Part shown: positions 13,828 to 22,656 of the stretch, piece after piece | Layout of the letters: each line of letters begins with the position of its first letter | Numbering within the stretch: the stretch's first letter is position 1 | Source: JAVBSC01 sp031547305 | GTDB lineage: Bacteria; Desulfobacterota; Desulfovibrionia; Desulfovibrionales; Desulfovibrionaceae | Direction: 5' to 3' | Assembly (NCBI GenBank): GCA_031547305.1 | Contig: JAVBSC010000001.1 | Span: forward strand, 1-26,945 | DNA: 26,945 nucleotides | Position numbers and translations under genes: made by a program | Notes under the pieces: generated by a model | The model's database searches: none | What the model was told of the DNA's origin: nothing | Seen by the model: only the letters and a program-made list of their open reading frames with translations

Positions 13828-16806
13828 ATGCCGTTGGCGCCGCAGACCAGCATTGTCATACCGGTTTACAACAAGTGGGAGCTTACCCGGGACTGCCTGG
13901 AATCCCTGGCCCAAACCCTGCCGCCGGACCGCTGCGAAGTCATCGTTGTTGACAACGCCTCCACGGACGACACCTTTGAAGCCTGCCCGGTTATGGGGGC
14001 AAAGCTGTTCGGCGGGAACTTTGTTTACCGCCGGGCGGAAAACAACCTGAATTTCGGCCCGGCTTCCAATCTGGGCGCCAAGCTGGGGCGTGGCGAGTAC
14101 GTCCTGCTCCTGAACAACGATACAGTGGCGCTGCCGGGCTGGTACGAGCCGCTGATCCGGGATTTCGCGGATTATAACGGCATCGCGGCCACCGGCCCGG
14201 TGCTCATGTATCCGTCCGGCAGCCCGCTGGGGGATACGGTCCAGCACCTGGGCGTGTTTGTCAACCCGACGTTGAAAGTGGGGCACCTTTACGACGGCAT
14301 TCCGGCGCAAAGCACGCTGGCGAACAAACGGCGTTTTTTTCAGATTATAACCGCGGCCTGCCTGCTCATGCCCAGGGCGCTTTTCTTGCGGCATAACGGA
14401 TTCGACGAAGCCTACGTCAACGGGTTTGAGGACGTGGACCTGTGCTGCCGCCTGTGGGCGGAGGGCTGGCGCATGACTGTGAACCCGGATTCCCGCCTGT
14501 ACCACCTGACCAGCCAGACGCCGGGGCGGCACAGCCATGAGCTGGAGAATTCGCTGCATTTTGCGGCCACGTCCATGCGGCATCTGGCCCCGGACTGGCA
14601 TATCCATTTAAATAATGACGGCTTGGAATTGCAAATTACGCCCTGGCAGACCATATCACCGGGTATGTCTGAAGCGCTGGCCGGGCGCCTGGCTCCGCTC
14701 CTGAAGGAAACCGTCCCCTCGGCCCTGGTAACGGCCCTGGTCCGCAATCCCTTGTGGTACGCCGGATACGATCGCTTGGCGCAACTGCTTGAAGACAGCG
14801 GCGATACGGCGGCGGCGCACTCCGTCCGGCTGTCCCACTCCAAGCTCAGCCCCTTGCCGGAGCAGTTGTTCGCCGTTCTGGATTCGAGCATGCGGCTGAA
14901 AGATTCGCAGTCAGTCAACCACGCCCTGGACAACCTTTTTCAGTATTGCTTCGCTTTTGAACGATATGAAGCTTCCGCCATAGCCATGCGTGAGTGGGCC
15001 GAGGATCTCGGATTTTCCGCGCTCGCCGGGAGTTACCGGCAATGGAGCGCCGGCGCGGAAGTCTTCCGCGGTGAGCTTTTTCATCCTTTTTTGCGGAAGA
15101 TGCGCGAGATCATGCGCGGCAACCGTCCGCCCACGCTTACCAACTGGGCCTACACCTTATGGCGGGAACTGCTTGATCTGCCGCGCCGGTCGGCCGCCAA
15201 GCCGTTGTCTTTGCCGGCCGGGAGCGAGCCTCCGCGTTTTTCCGTGCTTATGCCCGTATATAACCCCAAGCCGGAGCATTTGCGCGCGGCGGTGGAGTCT
15301 CTGCGGAAGCAGAGCTGGCCGCACTGGGAACTCTGCCTGGCGGACGACGCCTCGCCGGATCCGTGGATCCGGCCGCTTCTGGAAGAGCTTGCGGCTTCGG
15401 ACCCGCGCGTTCGGGTGGAACGCCGCCCGGTGAACGGCCACATCGCGGCCGCGACGAATACCGCCCTGGCCATGGCCCGCTTTGATTACGTCGCTTTGAT
15501 GGACCAGGACGACCTGCTCACCCCGGATGCTCTGGAGGCCATGGCCGGAGCGATCCTGAAACACCCGGACGCCGCGCTGCTGTATTCCGACGAAGACAAG
15601 CTGTTTGAGGACGGCAATATCTCTTACCCCTATTTCAAGGGGCAGTGGGATCGGGAGCTTTTGACCGGCCAGAACATGGTGAACCACCTTGGGGTATACC
15701 GCACCGCCAGGCTGCGCGGCATAGGCGGTTTTCGCGAAGGTTTCGCCGGGGCGCAGGATTACGACATGCTCCTGCGTTTTACAAAGGATCTGCCGGACAG
15801 CGCCGTGGTCCGCGTTCCCAAGGTTCTCTACCACTGGCGATCCCATGCCGGCAGCACCGCTTCAAATATTCAGGAAAAATCCTACGTGCTGGAGAGCAGC
15901 GTCAAGGCGCTTCAAGAACACCTGGACGCGACTGCCCCGGGCGCCAAGGCGGTCATGGTGCCAGGCACTCAGTTTTTGCGCGCGGTTTACCCTTTGCCCC
16001 GGCCGCGGCCTCTTGTAAGCCTGGTTATCGATTTGGGCGCGGAGCCGCCCCTGGGGCCGTCCCTGGTCCAGGCTCTGATTGCCAAAGCGAATTACGCCAA
16101 GCTGGAGTTTCTTTTGCTTTGCCACACGGATGCGGAGCCCGGCGCCAGGGCCAAACTTGCCCGTTGGGCTGAGGAGTCGCGTCTGGCGCGTCTGTTGCCG
16201 CCGGACGCCGGGATCAGCCCGGCGGAACGGGCCAATGCGGCGGCAAATGCGGCGCGCGGCGTCCTGATCGGCTTCATCGGCAAGGGAGTCATCCCGCTTA
16301 CCAAAGATTGGCTTGGGGAGATTGTTTCCCGGCTGCTTCGGCCCGGTATGGGCTGCCTGGGCGGCAAGCTGCTGGACGGCCGCAACCGCGTGCGGCACGC
16401 CGGACATGCCGTTTCCGCTGATGGTAAACTGTTCTCCCTGTTCCGGGGCATGCCGGGTGAGGAATCAGGATACTTCGCCTGGGCGAAGCTGGCCCGGACC
16501 GTGCCTTCCGTGGATCCGCGCTGCCTGTTCACCCACAAGAAATATGTCGAGGAAGCCGGCGGCTTTGACCCGGCCATGGGGCTGGCCTGCCTGCCGGACT
16601 ATTGCCTGCGCCTGGGAGAAAAGGGGCTGCGCACGGTAACCACGCCGTTCGCCGAGTTTGTGCTGAGCCTTGGCGCGGAGGTCCCTTGGGAAAACGATGG
16701 CGCTGTGGCGGAAGCGGGATTTCTGGAACGCTGGGGCGGGCGGCTTCAGCCCTGTAACCCCAATATCGCGGCCGGCGATACCGATTGGACGGCGTACTGG
16801 GATTAA
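13828..16806 (+). CDS. Large three-module family-2 glycosyltransferase
   Basis: The 992-residue protein contains two recognisable GT-A (GT2) glycosyltransferase modules and a third degenerate one. Module 1 (about 7-240) has SIVIPVYNKWELTRDCL, VVDNASTDDT, a metal site of the DxD type as LLNNDTV near 95, and the ED motif GFEDVDLCCRLW near 200. Module 2 (about 468-690) has FSVLMPVYNPKPEHL, LADDASPD, MDQDDLLTPD near 557 and GAQDYDMLLRF near 641. Module 3 (about 728-992) has VSLVIDLG and a FDPAMGLACLPDYCLRLGEKG stretch, but no DxD and no ED-type base, so it is probably non-catalytic or structural. Residues 270-450 are a helical linker. There are no membrane segments, so it acts in the cytosol. GGGGGAG lies just before the ATG. 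It is first in a nine-member cassette. Sugar donors are unknown. Confidence 0.9.
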   Translation: MPLAPQTSIVIPVYNKWELTRDCLESLAQTLPPDRCEVIVVDNASTDDTFEACPVMGAKLFGGNFVYRRAENNLNFGPASNLGAKLGRGEYVLLLNNDTVALPGWYEPLIRDFADYNGIAATGPVLMYPSGSPLGDTVQHLGVFVNPTLKVGHLYDGIPAQSTLANKRRFFQIITAACLLMPRALFLRHNGFDEAYVNGFEDVDLCCRLWAEGWRMTVNPDSRLYHLTSQTPGRHSHELENSLHFAATSMRHLAPDWHIHLNNDGLELQITPWQTISPGMSEALAGRLAPLLKETVPSALVTALVRNPLWYAGYDRLAQLLEDSGDTAAAHSVRLSHSKLSPLPEQLFAVLDSSMRLKDSQSVNHALDNLFQYCFAFERYEASAIAMREWAEDLGFSALAGSYRQWSAGAEVFRGELFHPFLRKMREIMRGNRPPTLTNWAYTLWRELLDLPRRSAAKPLSLPAGSEPPRFSVLMPVYNPKPEHLRAAVESLRKQSWPHWELCLADDASPDPWIRPLLEELAASDPRVRVERRPVNGHIAAATNTALAMARFDYVALMDQDDLLTPDALEAMAGAILKHPDAALLYSDEDKLFEDGNISYPYFKGQWDRELLTGQNMVNHLGVYRTARLRGIGGFREGFAGAQDYDMLLRFTKDLPDSAVVRVPKVLYHWRSHAGSTASNIQEKSYVLESSVKALQEHLDATAPGAKAVMVPGTQFLRAVYPLPRPRPLVSLVIDLGAEPPLGPSLVQALIAKANYAKLEFLLLCHTDAEPGARAKLARWAEESRLARLLPPDAGISPAERANAAANAARGVLIGFIGKGVIPLTKDWLGEIVSRLLRPGMGCLGGKLLDGRNRVRHAGHAVSADGKLFSLFRGMPGEESGYFAWAKLARTVPSVDPRCLFTHKKYVEEAGGFDPAMGLACLPDYCLRLGEKGLRTVTTPFAEFVLSLGAEVPWENDGAVAEAGFLERWGGRLQPCNPNIAAGDTDWTAYWD

Positions 16807-16855
16807 CCGTAAACTTCATGCCGCAAATTGAAAAAACATATTGTGGAGTACCGTT

Positions 16856-17554
16856 GTGAAGCACCAGAACCGCGCATACTATGATGCCGTCATTCACCCG
16901 ACAACTTGCGCGCCTGACGATTTTTGGGGACAGGTGCGGCGTACGGTAAAGGGCAAGCCGATAGGGCAGGATCAGATTGATCTTATTGTCAGGCAGGCGC
17001 GCGAAGTTTTGGGTTTTCAGCCGAGGGATGTCCTGTTGGATTTGTGTTGCGGCAACGGGGCTCTGTCACGCTATTTTTTTGAGGACTGCTCAGAGTTTCT
17101 GGGGGTGGATCAATCTCCGCCGCTAATTGACGTAGCCAAGCGCAATTTTGAAAATCCGCCGCGGTTTTTATTTTTACAATCAGACCTTCTGGAATATTTG
17201 CGCCAGGAAGATAACCCTGGGCGTTTTACAAAGGCGCTGTGGTACGGGGCGTTTTCCTATTTTTCCCGCGAGGGAGCGGCCGAAGCCCTGGAATTGTTGT
17301 TCAGACGCTTCACCGGGGCGCGGACGATCTATATCGCCCCGATACCGGACCTGGACAGGGCCGCCGAGTTTTACCCGGCCGGCAAGGACTATGAGGGCGA
17401 GCTGACGGATCACACGACTTCAATCGGGCGGTGGTGGACCAGGGACGAGGTTTGCGGACTTTCAACCAAGGCCGGTTGGCGGGTGGAAGTTTCTTTCTTC
17501 CAAAAAGAATATTATCAGGCGCATTACCGGTTTTATGCCAAGTTATGGCGATAG
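16856..17554 (+). CDS. SAM-dependent methyltransferase (class I)
   Basis: The 232-residue protein has the Rossmann SAM-binding motif I DVLLDLCCGNGALSRYF (about 58-74), then the acidic strand-2 end FLGVDQSPPLIDVAKRNF and LFLQSDLLEYL. The later region (IYIAPIPDLDRAAEFYPAG, SIGRWWTRDEVCGLSTKAGW) is typical of small-molecule methyltransferases. The open frame begins with a TTG 15 bases earlier, but GTG at 16856 has TGGAG seven bases before it, so I chose it. It follows the large glycosyltransferase by 49 bases and precedes the first aminotransferase by 12 bases. By context it probably methylates a sugar or sugar nucleotide; the acceptor is inferred, not visible. Confidence 0.88.
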   Translation: MKHQNRAYYDAVIHPTTCAPDDFWGQVRRTVKGKPIGQDQIDLIVRQAREVLGFQPRDVLLDLCCGNGALSRYFFEDCSEFLGVDQSPPLIDVAKRNFENPPRFLFLQSDLLEYLRQEDNPGRFTKALWYGAFSYFSREGAAEALELLFRRFTGARTIYIAPIPDLDRAAEFYPAGKDYEGELTDHTTSIGRWWTRDEVCGLSTKAGWRVEVSFFQKEYYQAHYRFYAKLWR

Positions 17555-17566
17555 GAGGCGCGGATT

Positions 17567-18763
17567 ATGAAGTGTGTGGTCTCTGATTTGGCCATCTTCG
17601 GCGGTGTCCCGCTATTTGCTTCAGTCAGGTCGACATCAAACCTGCAGTCTCCATGTCCGGAAAAATTTTTCTCTTATGCGGGCAAGATTTTTTGTTCCCG
17701 TCGCCTTACCAACAACGGTCCGTTGGTGCAGCTCCTTGAGGAGCGCCTTGCCGCTTTGCACGGTGTGCGGCATTGCATCGCCGTGTGCAGCGGGTTCATG
17801 GGGCTGTTGATAGCTGTACACGCTTTGGCCAGGCCTGGGCTCAAAAGAGTGTTGTTGCCTACAATGACTTACCGCCGCCTGGATGATGCGGTGCGATGGG
17901 CCGGGCTGGTTCCTGATTTTTGTGATGCCGGCATGGACACGCTGGCGGTCGATCCCGCTGACATGCGCGGGCGGATCGGAGCGGAAACGGCGTTGTTGCT
18001 TCCAGTTCACCCGATTTCCAATTTGTGCGATATTGAGAGCTTCGTGGAGTTGGGGCGTGAATATGACCTGCCCGTTCTTTTCGATTCAGTTGAAGCTTCC
18101 TATGCTTCACACAAAGGAAATATGGTTGGCTCATTCGGCGATGCGGAAGTATTTTCGCTGCACGCCAGCAAGCTTATCAACGGGTTCGAGGGCGGGTACG
18201 TCACAACGCATAATGCCGGATTGGCGGAGCGCCTGCGCCGGATCAGAGCTTTTGGGTTCCAGGGGCAGGATAACGTTGTCGAGCTTGGACTGAACGCCAA
18301 GCTTAACGAGGTGCATGCCGCCATGGCCCTGGCCTGCCTGGACGGGCTTGAGGAGCAGGTGGAACTCAACATGCGGAAACACCTGCTGTACCAACGCCTT
18401 TTGGCCGACATGCCGGGTCTTTCCATCGTTTCTTACGCCAAGGACGAGCGCAGAGGATGGAAAAACGTGCTGCTGCGTCTTGGTCCCGGGTGGCCTGTTT
18501 CACGGGCGTCGACTATCCGCGTGATGCACGCGGAAAATATGTTGGCGCGTCCGTATTACGCGGATCTTTTGCACAAAAAATATGGTGCTCCGGGGGAGTC
18601 CGCTTTTCCGGTGGCGGAGCGGTTGTGCCGGGAATACTTGCTCATGCCCAGTGGGGCTTTTGTGTTAATGGAAGATATAGAGCGCATAGCCGAGTTTATG
18701 CATTTCTTGCAAGACCATGGCGCGGATATTGATAAAAGGCTTGCCGGAGGCGCAACAGCATGA
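17567..18763 (+). CDS. DegT/DnrJ/EryC1/StrS-type PLP aminotransferase (first of a tandem pair)
   Basis: This 398-residue enzyme belongs to the PLP-dependent sugar aminotransferase family that converts keto-sugar nucleotides to amino sugars, usually with glutamate as donor. Visible features are the substrate-site segment LTNNGPLVQLLEERLAALHGV, the PLP-pyridine aspartate in LPVLFDSVEASYASH, and the Schiff-base lysine Lys202 in FSLHASKLINGFEGGYVTT. The C-terminal arm is also typical (ARPYYADLLHKKYG and PVAERLCREYLLMPSGAFV). GGAGG is nine bases before the ATG. Its last four bases overlap the start of the next gene (ATGA). The N-terminus, SDLAIFGG, resembles that of the downstream aminotransferase, suggesting an old duplication. 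The normal TAF/TF motif after the first domain is replaced by LPTMTYRRLDDAVRW, so substrate choice may differ from the standard family. Confidence 0.9.
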   Translation: MKCVVSDLAIFGGVPLFASVRSTSNLQSPCPEKFFSYAGKIFCSRRLTNNGPLVQLLEERLAALHGVRHCIAVCSGFMGLLIAVHALARPGLKRVLLPTMTYRRLDDAVRWAGLVPDFCDAGMDTLAVDPADMRGRIGAETALLLPVHPISNLCDIESFVELGREYDLPVLFDSVEASYASHKGNMVGSFGDAEVFSLHASKLINGFEGGYVTTHNAGLAERLRRIRAFGFQGQDNVVELGLNAKLNEVHAAMALACLDGLEEQVELNMRKHLLYQRLLADMPGLSIVSYAKDERRGWKNVLLRLGPGWPVSRASTIRVMHAENMLARPYYADLLHKKYGAPGESAFPVAERLCREYLLMPSGAFVLMEDIERIAEFMHFLQDHGADIDKRLAGGATA

Positions 18764-19971
18764 AACGCTTGACATCAGACCTGGCTGTTTTCGGCGGACC
18801 AGTAGAATTTGCGGACGTTCTGCATGTCGGGCAGATCAACATTCCGGAAAAAGAGCGCTTTGAAGCGATATTCAGCGGCATATTCAGCAGGCGTTATTAT
18901 ACGAATCACGGTCCATTGCAGCAAGAGCTGGAAGTCCGGCTGGAAGATTTGTTCCGGGTGCGCAACGCCATTGCCGTTACAAACGCCACCATAGGGCTTA
19001 TGCTGGCGTGCAAGGCTTTGGGGTTGCGTGAAGGCGGCAGGGTGATCGTGCCCGCCTTTACGTTCGCCGCTTCCGTGCAAGCGCTTTCCTGGGCGGGACT
19101 CATGCCTTTGTTCTGCGATGTCGATCCGGATACGCATGTCCTGTCCGTGGAGAGCGTGCGCGCGGCCCTGGAGGAGCCCGGGGTATGCGCCATCCTGGGC
19201 GTGCACTTGTGGGGAACGCCATGCGGGGTGGAAGAGTTGCGGCGGCTGGCGGATGAACGCGGAATAAAGGTTTTCTATGACGCCGCCCACGCGATAGGCA
19301 ATACCATAAACGGGCTGAGCGTCGGCAATTTTGGAGATCTGGAAGTCTTTTCCTTCCATGCCACAAAGATTTTCAGCAGCGGCGAGGGTGGGTGCGTGAC
19401 CACCAACGACGACGAACTGGCCGAGCGGTTGCGCAACCTCCGCAGCAGTTACGGCAGGCGAATGGATGTGCCCGTGCCGATCGGCGGTTACGGAAGATTT
19501 TCCGAAGCCCAGGCCGCTCTGGGGTTACTGAGTCTGGAAGATTTTGCCGCCAATTGTGAAATGAATGGAAGGCGGTTCGGCCGTTACCGTGAACGCCTGG
19601 CTGATGTGCCGGGGCTGCGGTTTATTTTGCCTCCGGCTGGAGAGCGCAGCAACAGCCAATACGTTGTTCTGGAAGTTGACGAAGCGTTATTCGGCCTATC
19701 GCGTGACGCAATAGTGAAGTGCCTTCAGCGTGAAAACATACTCTGCCGTCGCTATTTCACGCCTGGCATGCACCGTTGCCTGCCATACAGCTCTGAATTG
19801 CCGCAATATGTAGAATCTCTGCCGGTAACTGATTTTTTGTGTTCCCGCGTCATGCAACTTCCTTCAGGGCAGCAAATGGATGATAATAAAATTGACGCTG
19901 TCTGTGATTTAATTATTTTTCTGCATGAGAATGCTGAAAATATAGCCGGCAGGTTGTGTGAGCAACAATGA
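18760..19971 (+). CDS. DegT/DnrJ/EryC1/StrS-type PLP aminotransferase (second of a tandem pair)
   Basis: The 403-residue protein is a more canonical family member than its upstream neighbour. It has YTNHGPLQQELEVRLEDLFRV, NATIGLMLACKALGL, VPAFTFAASVQALSWAG, LGVHLWGTPC, the PLP aspartate in VFYDAAHAIGN, and Lys203 in FSFHATKIFSSGEGGCVTT. Together these predict a working sugar aminotransferase. Its ATG overlaps the previous stop (ATGA), and its own stop overlaps the next gene's ATG in the same way, so three proteins are translationally coupled. The C-terminus (GMHRCLPYSSELPQYVESLPVTDFLCSRVMQLPSGQQM) is family-typical. Two different aminotransferases side by side suggest either a di-amino sugar or one enzyme acting on a different keto substrate. 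The sugar cannot be told from the sequence. Confidence 0.92.
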   Translation: MKRLTSDLAVFGGPVEFADVLHVGQINIPEKERFEAIFSGIFSRRYYTNHGPLQQELEVRLEDLFRVRNAIAVTNATIGLMLACKALGLREGGRVIVPAFTFAASVQALSWAGLMPLFCDVDPDTHVLSVESVRAALEEPGVCAILGVHLWGTPCGVEELRRLADERGIKVFYDAAHAIGNTINGLSVGNFGDLEVFSFHATKIFSSGEGGCVTTNDDELAERLRNLRSSYGRRMDVPVPIGGYGRFSEAQAALGLLSLEDFAANCEMNGRRFGRYRERLADVPGLRFILPPAGERSNSQYVVLEVDEALFGLSRDAIVKCLQRENILCRRYFTPGMHRCLPYSSELPQYVESLPVTDFLCSRVMQLPSGQQMDDNKIDAVCDLIIFLHENAENIAGRLCEQQ

Positions 19972-20687
19972 AACTTGGTATCATGCAGCCTTATTTTTTT
20001 CCATATATTGGATATTACGAGCTTATCGCGGCCACGGAAAAATGGGTTGTTTTTGATATCGCGCAATTTACCCCTAAGAGTTGGATGACACGCAACCGTA
20101 TTTTGCACCCCGGAAGTGGCTGGCAGTATATAAGCGTGGAGTGCTCCAGGGCCTCTCAAAATAAAAAAATTTATGAAATCCGCCTGTTAAATCCGGCAGG
20201 CAGCCGTGATAAATTGCTTGGGCAGCTTGCCCACTATAAAAAACGCGCTCCCCACTTTAAGCCGGTCTGCGAACTCGTGCGCGAGGCTTTTGACCGCCTT
20301 AAGACTGATTCGCTGACTGAACTGAACATATGCGGGTTGAGCGCCGTGTGCGCTTATCTGGACATTCCCTTTTCCCCTTTGCGCTGTTCGGAGATGCGCT
20401 TGCCGTTGCCGGCAATCGAGCATCCAGGGCAATGGGCTCTTGAGATATGCTCCGCTTTGGGGGCTTCGCACTATATCAATCCTCCAGGCGGCAGGGAGCT
20501 TTTTAAACCGGACGAATTCGCGTCCAGAAATATCAGATTGTCCTTCACGGAACTTCGTACCTTTGCTTATGAGTGTTCCCCGTATGTTTTTGAGCCGCAT
20601 CTTTCCATATTGGATGCGTTGATGTGGAATGCGCCGGACATAGTACGCGGATATCTTGAGACGGCGGTTATTCAGGATGTTGCTTAA
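19968..20687 (+). CDS. WbqC-like family protein
   Basis: The 239-residue protein starts MKLGIMQPYFFPYIGYYELI, the signature of the WbqC-like family found in O-antigen and other surface-polysaccharide clusters. It continues with WVVFDIAQFTPKSWMTRNRIL, WQYISVECS and a C-terminal HYINPPGGRELFKPDEF and SILDALMWNAPDIV stretch, all of which fit the family. There is no signal peptide or membrane helix. The ATG overlaps the stop of the second aminotransferase, so it is coupled to it. To my knowledge the family has no firmly general biochemical role; the recurring neighbourhood with DegT aminotransferases makes modification of the new amino group, for example acylation, a reasonable guess only. Confidence 0.9.
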   Translation: MKLGIMQPYFFPYIGYYELIAATEKWVVFDIAQFTPKSWMTRNRILHPGSGWQYISVECSRASQNKKIYEIRLLNPAGSRDKLLGQLAHYKKRAPHFKPVCELVREAFDRLKTDSLTELNICGLSAVCAYLDIPFSPLRCSEMRLPLPAIEHPGQWALEICSALGASHYINPPGGRELFKPDEFASRNIRLSFTELRTFAYECSPYVFEPHLSILDALMWNAPDIVRGYLETAVIQDVA

Positions 20688-20735
20688 ACTGGCCGCCGCG
20701 AATGCCGCTTTCATTGTCTTAAGGAGTATTTGAAC

Positions 20736-22187
20736 ATGCCGAATCGGACACCCACGGTTTCCGTCATTCTGACATCTTATAATCATGGCCGATATATTGG
20801 CGAAACGATCGAAAATGTCCTTCGGCAGTCTTTTACAGACTACGAGCTGATTATCGCGGATGATGCTTCCACGGATTCATCGTGGGAAGTTATTCAGAGT
20901 TATAAGGACCCCCGCATCCTGGCCAGGCAAGGCAAGGTCAACAGGCTCACCGGGAATTTTTTTGAAGCTTTGGGCAGCGCCAGGGGCAGGTATCTGGCCG
21001 TTCATCATTCCGGCGATCTCTGGGCGCCGGATAAGCTTCAAAAGCAGGTGGACTGGCTGGAGGCGCACCCGGAGCATGTGGCTGTGTTCACCCATGCGCA
21101 AGGCATTTCTGAGGACGGCGCGCCAGTCGAAGACGAATTGATCAGAAAATTCCGTCAGCCAAACCGTACGCGCCAGGAATGGTTGAATTATTTTTTTTAC
21201 AATTGGAACGCCATGTGCCATCCATCCGTGCTTATGCGCATGGAACACGCCCGGAATATATATACGCTTTACGGGCCGACCTCGATCAACGATTGGGGGG
21301 TGTGGATACGCACCTGCTGCGAACATGAGATCCATATATTGCAGGAACCGCTGACCATTTTCCGGCGTATGTCAGGCGACGCTTCGGCCGGAGGGGCCGC
21401 TGAGGCCAACAGGGACAGGGCGCAACTGGAGGCCTTGCGCATTCTCCATTACTTCAGGGGCGTCGGCACGGTGGAGGACTGGCTGGCCGCTTTTCCGGAA
21501 ACGCGCGAGTACTATGTGGACGGAGAGTTTGTCTCTGATTATGCGCTGGCCAGAATCAGCCTTGCCCCACATCCGCTTGGCGGGGCCTGTTTTCCGCTTT
21601 TTGGCATTTTGCTGCTTTTTGAGTTGCTGGCAAAGGAAGAAAGCCGCCTGAAGCTGGAGCGTCTGTACCGGTTCGGCCCCAAGGAGATGCGGGAGATTAC
21701 AGGCGGTTGGCGTCTGGGTATGACCGCGCGTGGCACGGGCGTTGGCGGCGCCGCCCATGCGCGGCTGATTTTCGCGGACGGTACGCAGTCGCGGTTAATT
21801 TCCGCCGCCTACACGGCCGGGGCGGACGGCCGCTACGAGGCCTTTTTTGATTTTCGCGACGAGCTGCATAAAAAGCCGAAAATGCCGGTTGTTCAATTCA
21901 ATTTGCTGCCGCTGTACGGGCAACCGTGCCGGCATACCGTTATCTCCTGCACTGTCGACGGTACCCCGGTAACCCTGGAGGCGTTGAATAGACAAGGCGT
22001 GACGCGGGAAGGGGAAGACGCCTTTTCTGTGACCACTCCGGTCTACCTTGGCGTTCCGCCCTTGCCGCGCATGCTCGCTCTCAGGCTTGAGGGACGGTTG
22101 CGCCTGTTCTCGCATGATGAGCTGCTTAACATATATGCCGCTCTGGAGCGGGAAAACCAGAGCCTGCGCGAGCAACTGGGGCGGTGA
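20736..22187 (+). CDS. Family-2 glycosyltransferase with C-terminal extension
   Basis: The first 230 or so of 483 residues form a GT-A glycosyltransferase: VSVILTSYNHGRYIGETIENVL, LIIADDASTDSSWEVI, and a metal-site region HHSGDLWAPDKLQKQVDWL near residue 90, where the usual DxD is SGD. The family base region may be INDWGVWIRTCCEHEI. Residues about 240-483 are an extension I do not recognise, with a beta-rich part (ARLIFADGTQSRLISAAYTAGADGRY) and a short coiled-coil end (IYAALERENQSLREQLG). The open frame starts at a TTG six bases earlier, but ATG at 20736 is nine bases from AAGGAG and is preferred. It is a cytosolic enzyme by lack of membrane segments. Acceptor and donor are unknown. Confidence 0.88.
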   Translation: MPNRTPTVSVILTSYNHGRYIGETIENVLRQSFTDYELIIADDASTDSSWEVIQSYKDPRILARQGKVNRLTGNFFEALGSARGRYLAVHHSGDLWAPDKLQKQVDWLEAHPEHVAVFTHAQGISEDGAPVEDELIRKFRQPNRTRQEWLNYFFYNWNAMCHPSVLMRMEHARNIYTLYGPTSINDWGVWIRTCCEHEIHILQEPLTIFRRMSGDASAGGAAEANRDRAQLEALRILHYFRGVGTVEDWLAAFPETREYYVDGEFVSDYALARISLAPHPLGGACFPLFGILLLFELLAKEESRLKLERLYRFGPKEMREITGGWRLGMTARGTGVGGAAHARLIFADGTQSRLISAAYTAGADGRYEAFFDFRDELHKKPKMPVVQFNLLPLYGQPCRHTVISCTVDGTPVTLEALNRQGVTREGEDAFSVTTPVYLGVPPLPRMLALRLEGRLRLFSHDELLNIYAALERENQSLREQLGR

Positions 22188-22229
22188 GAGGCAAAATGAT
22201 TTCAGGTGTTATTGATCCGGGGGTAGGCT

Positions 22230-22597
22230 ATGTCTGGCGACGTTTACTACTCAGACTATAATAAGGCCGAATATGACGAGCCACTATTTGAGGGAAGGCC
22301 GAAATGTGTTCTCGTTATGGCAAGTACGCCCAGAGTCGGCAGTACGCTTCTTATGCGCGGACTGATGAGCACAGGTGCTATAGCAGCTACAACTCCATAG
22401 TTTTCAGCTTTCTCTATGAAGAAATTCAGAGTGGCAAGATACCGCGCAAATCATACGAATTTTTTTTGAATCTAAGACATCGCCTGAAAGAAAGCGGTAT
22501 TTCATATGAGTACAACGATGCTCTATTTCCTGTGATATACCAGGAGCATATTGAAAATGGCATTATCCCGGAAATGCTTGTCCGGCCGGATGGCTGA
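22230..22597 (+). pseudogene. Remnant of a sulfotransferase-like (Stf0-type) gene
   Basis: ATG at 22230 opens a 56-codon frame that ends in TAG at 22398-22400. It contains FEGRPKCVLVMASTPRVGSTLLMRGLMSTGAIA. The TPRVGSTLL segment is the PAPS phosphosulfate-binding loop of sulfotransferases, and the whole start resembles Stf0-type enzymes, which are normally about 250 residues or longer. After the stop, a different frame stays open to 22597 (including YNSIVFSFLYEEIQSGKIPRKSYEFFL and ALFPVIYQEHIENGIIPEMLVRPDG). That suggests a frameshift plus internal deletion, but I cannot show that the second part is sulfotransferase. A G-rich Shine-Dalgarno precedes the ATG. The catalytic and 3'-phosphate-binding parts are missing, so no sulfotransferase activity is expected. 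Confidence 0.6.
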
Positions 22598-22656
22598 ACC
22601 GGTTCTTTGCGGTCGGGGGGCTGGAAGTCGGCGCCAATCGATTGCCGGAGGGGCAA

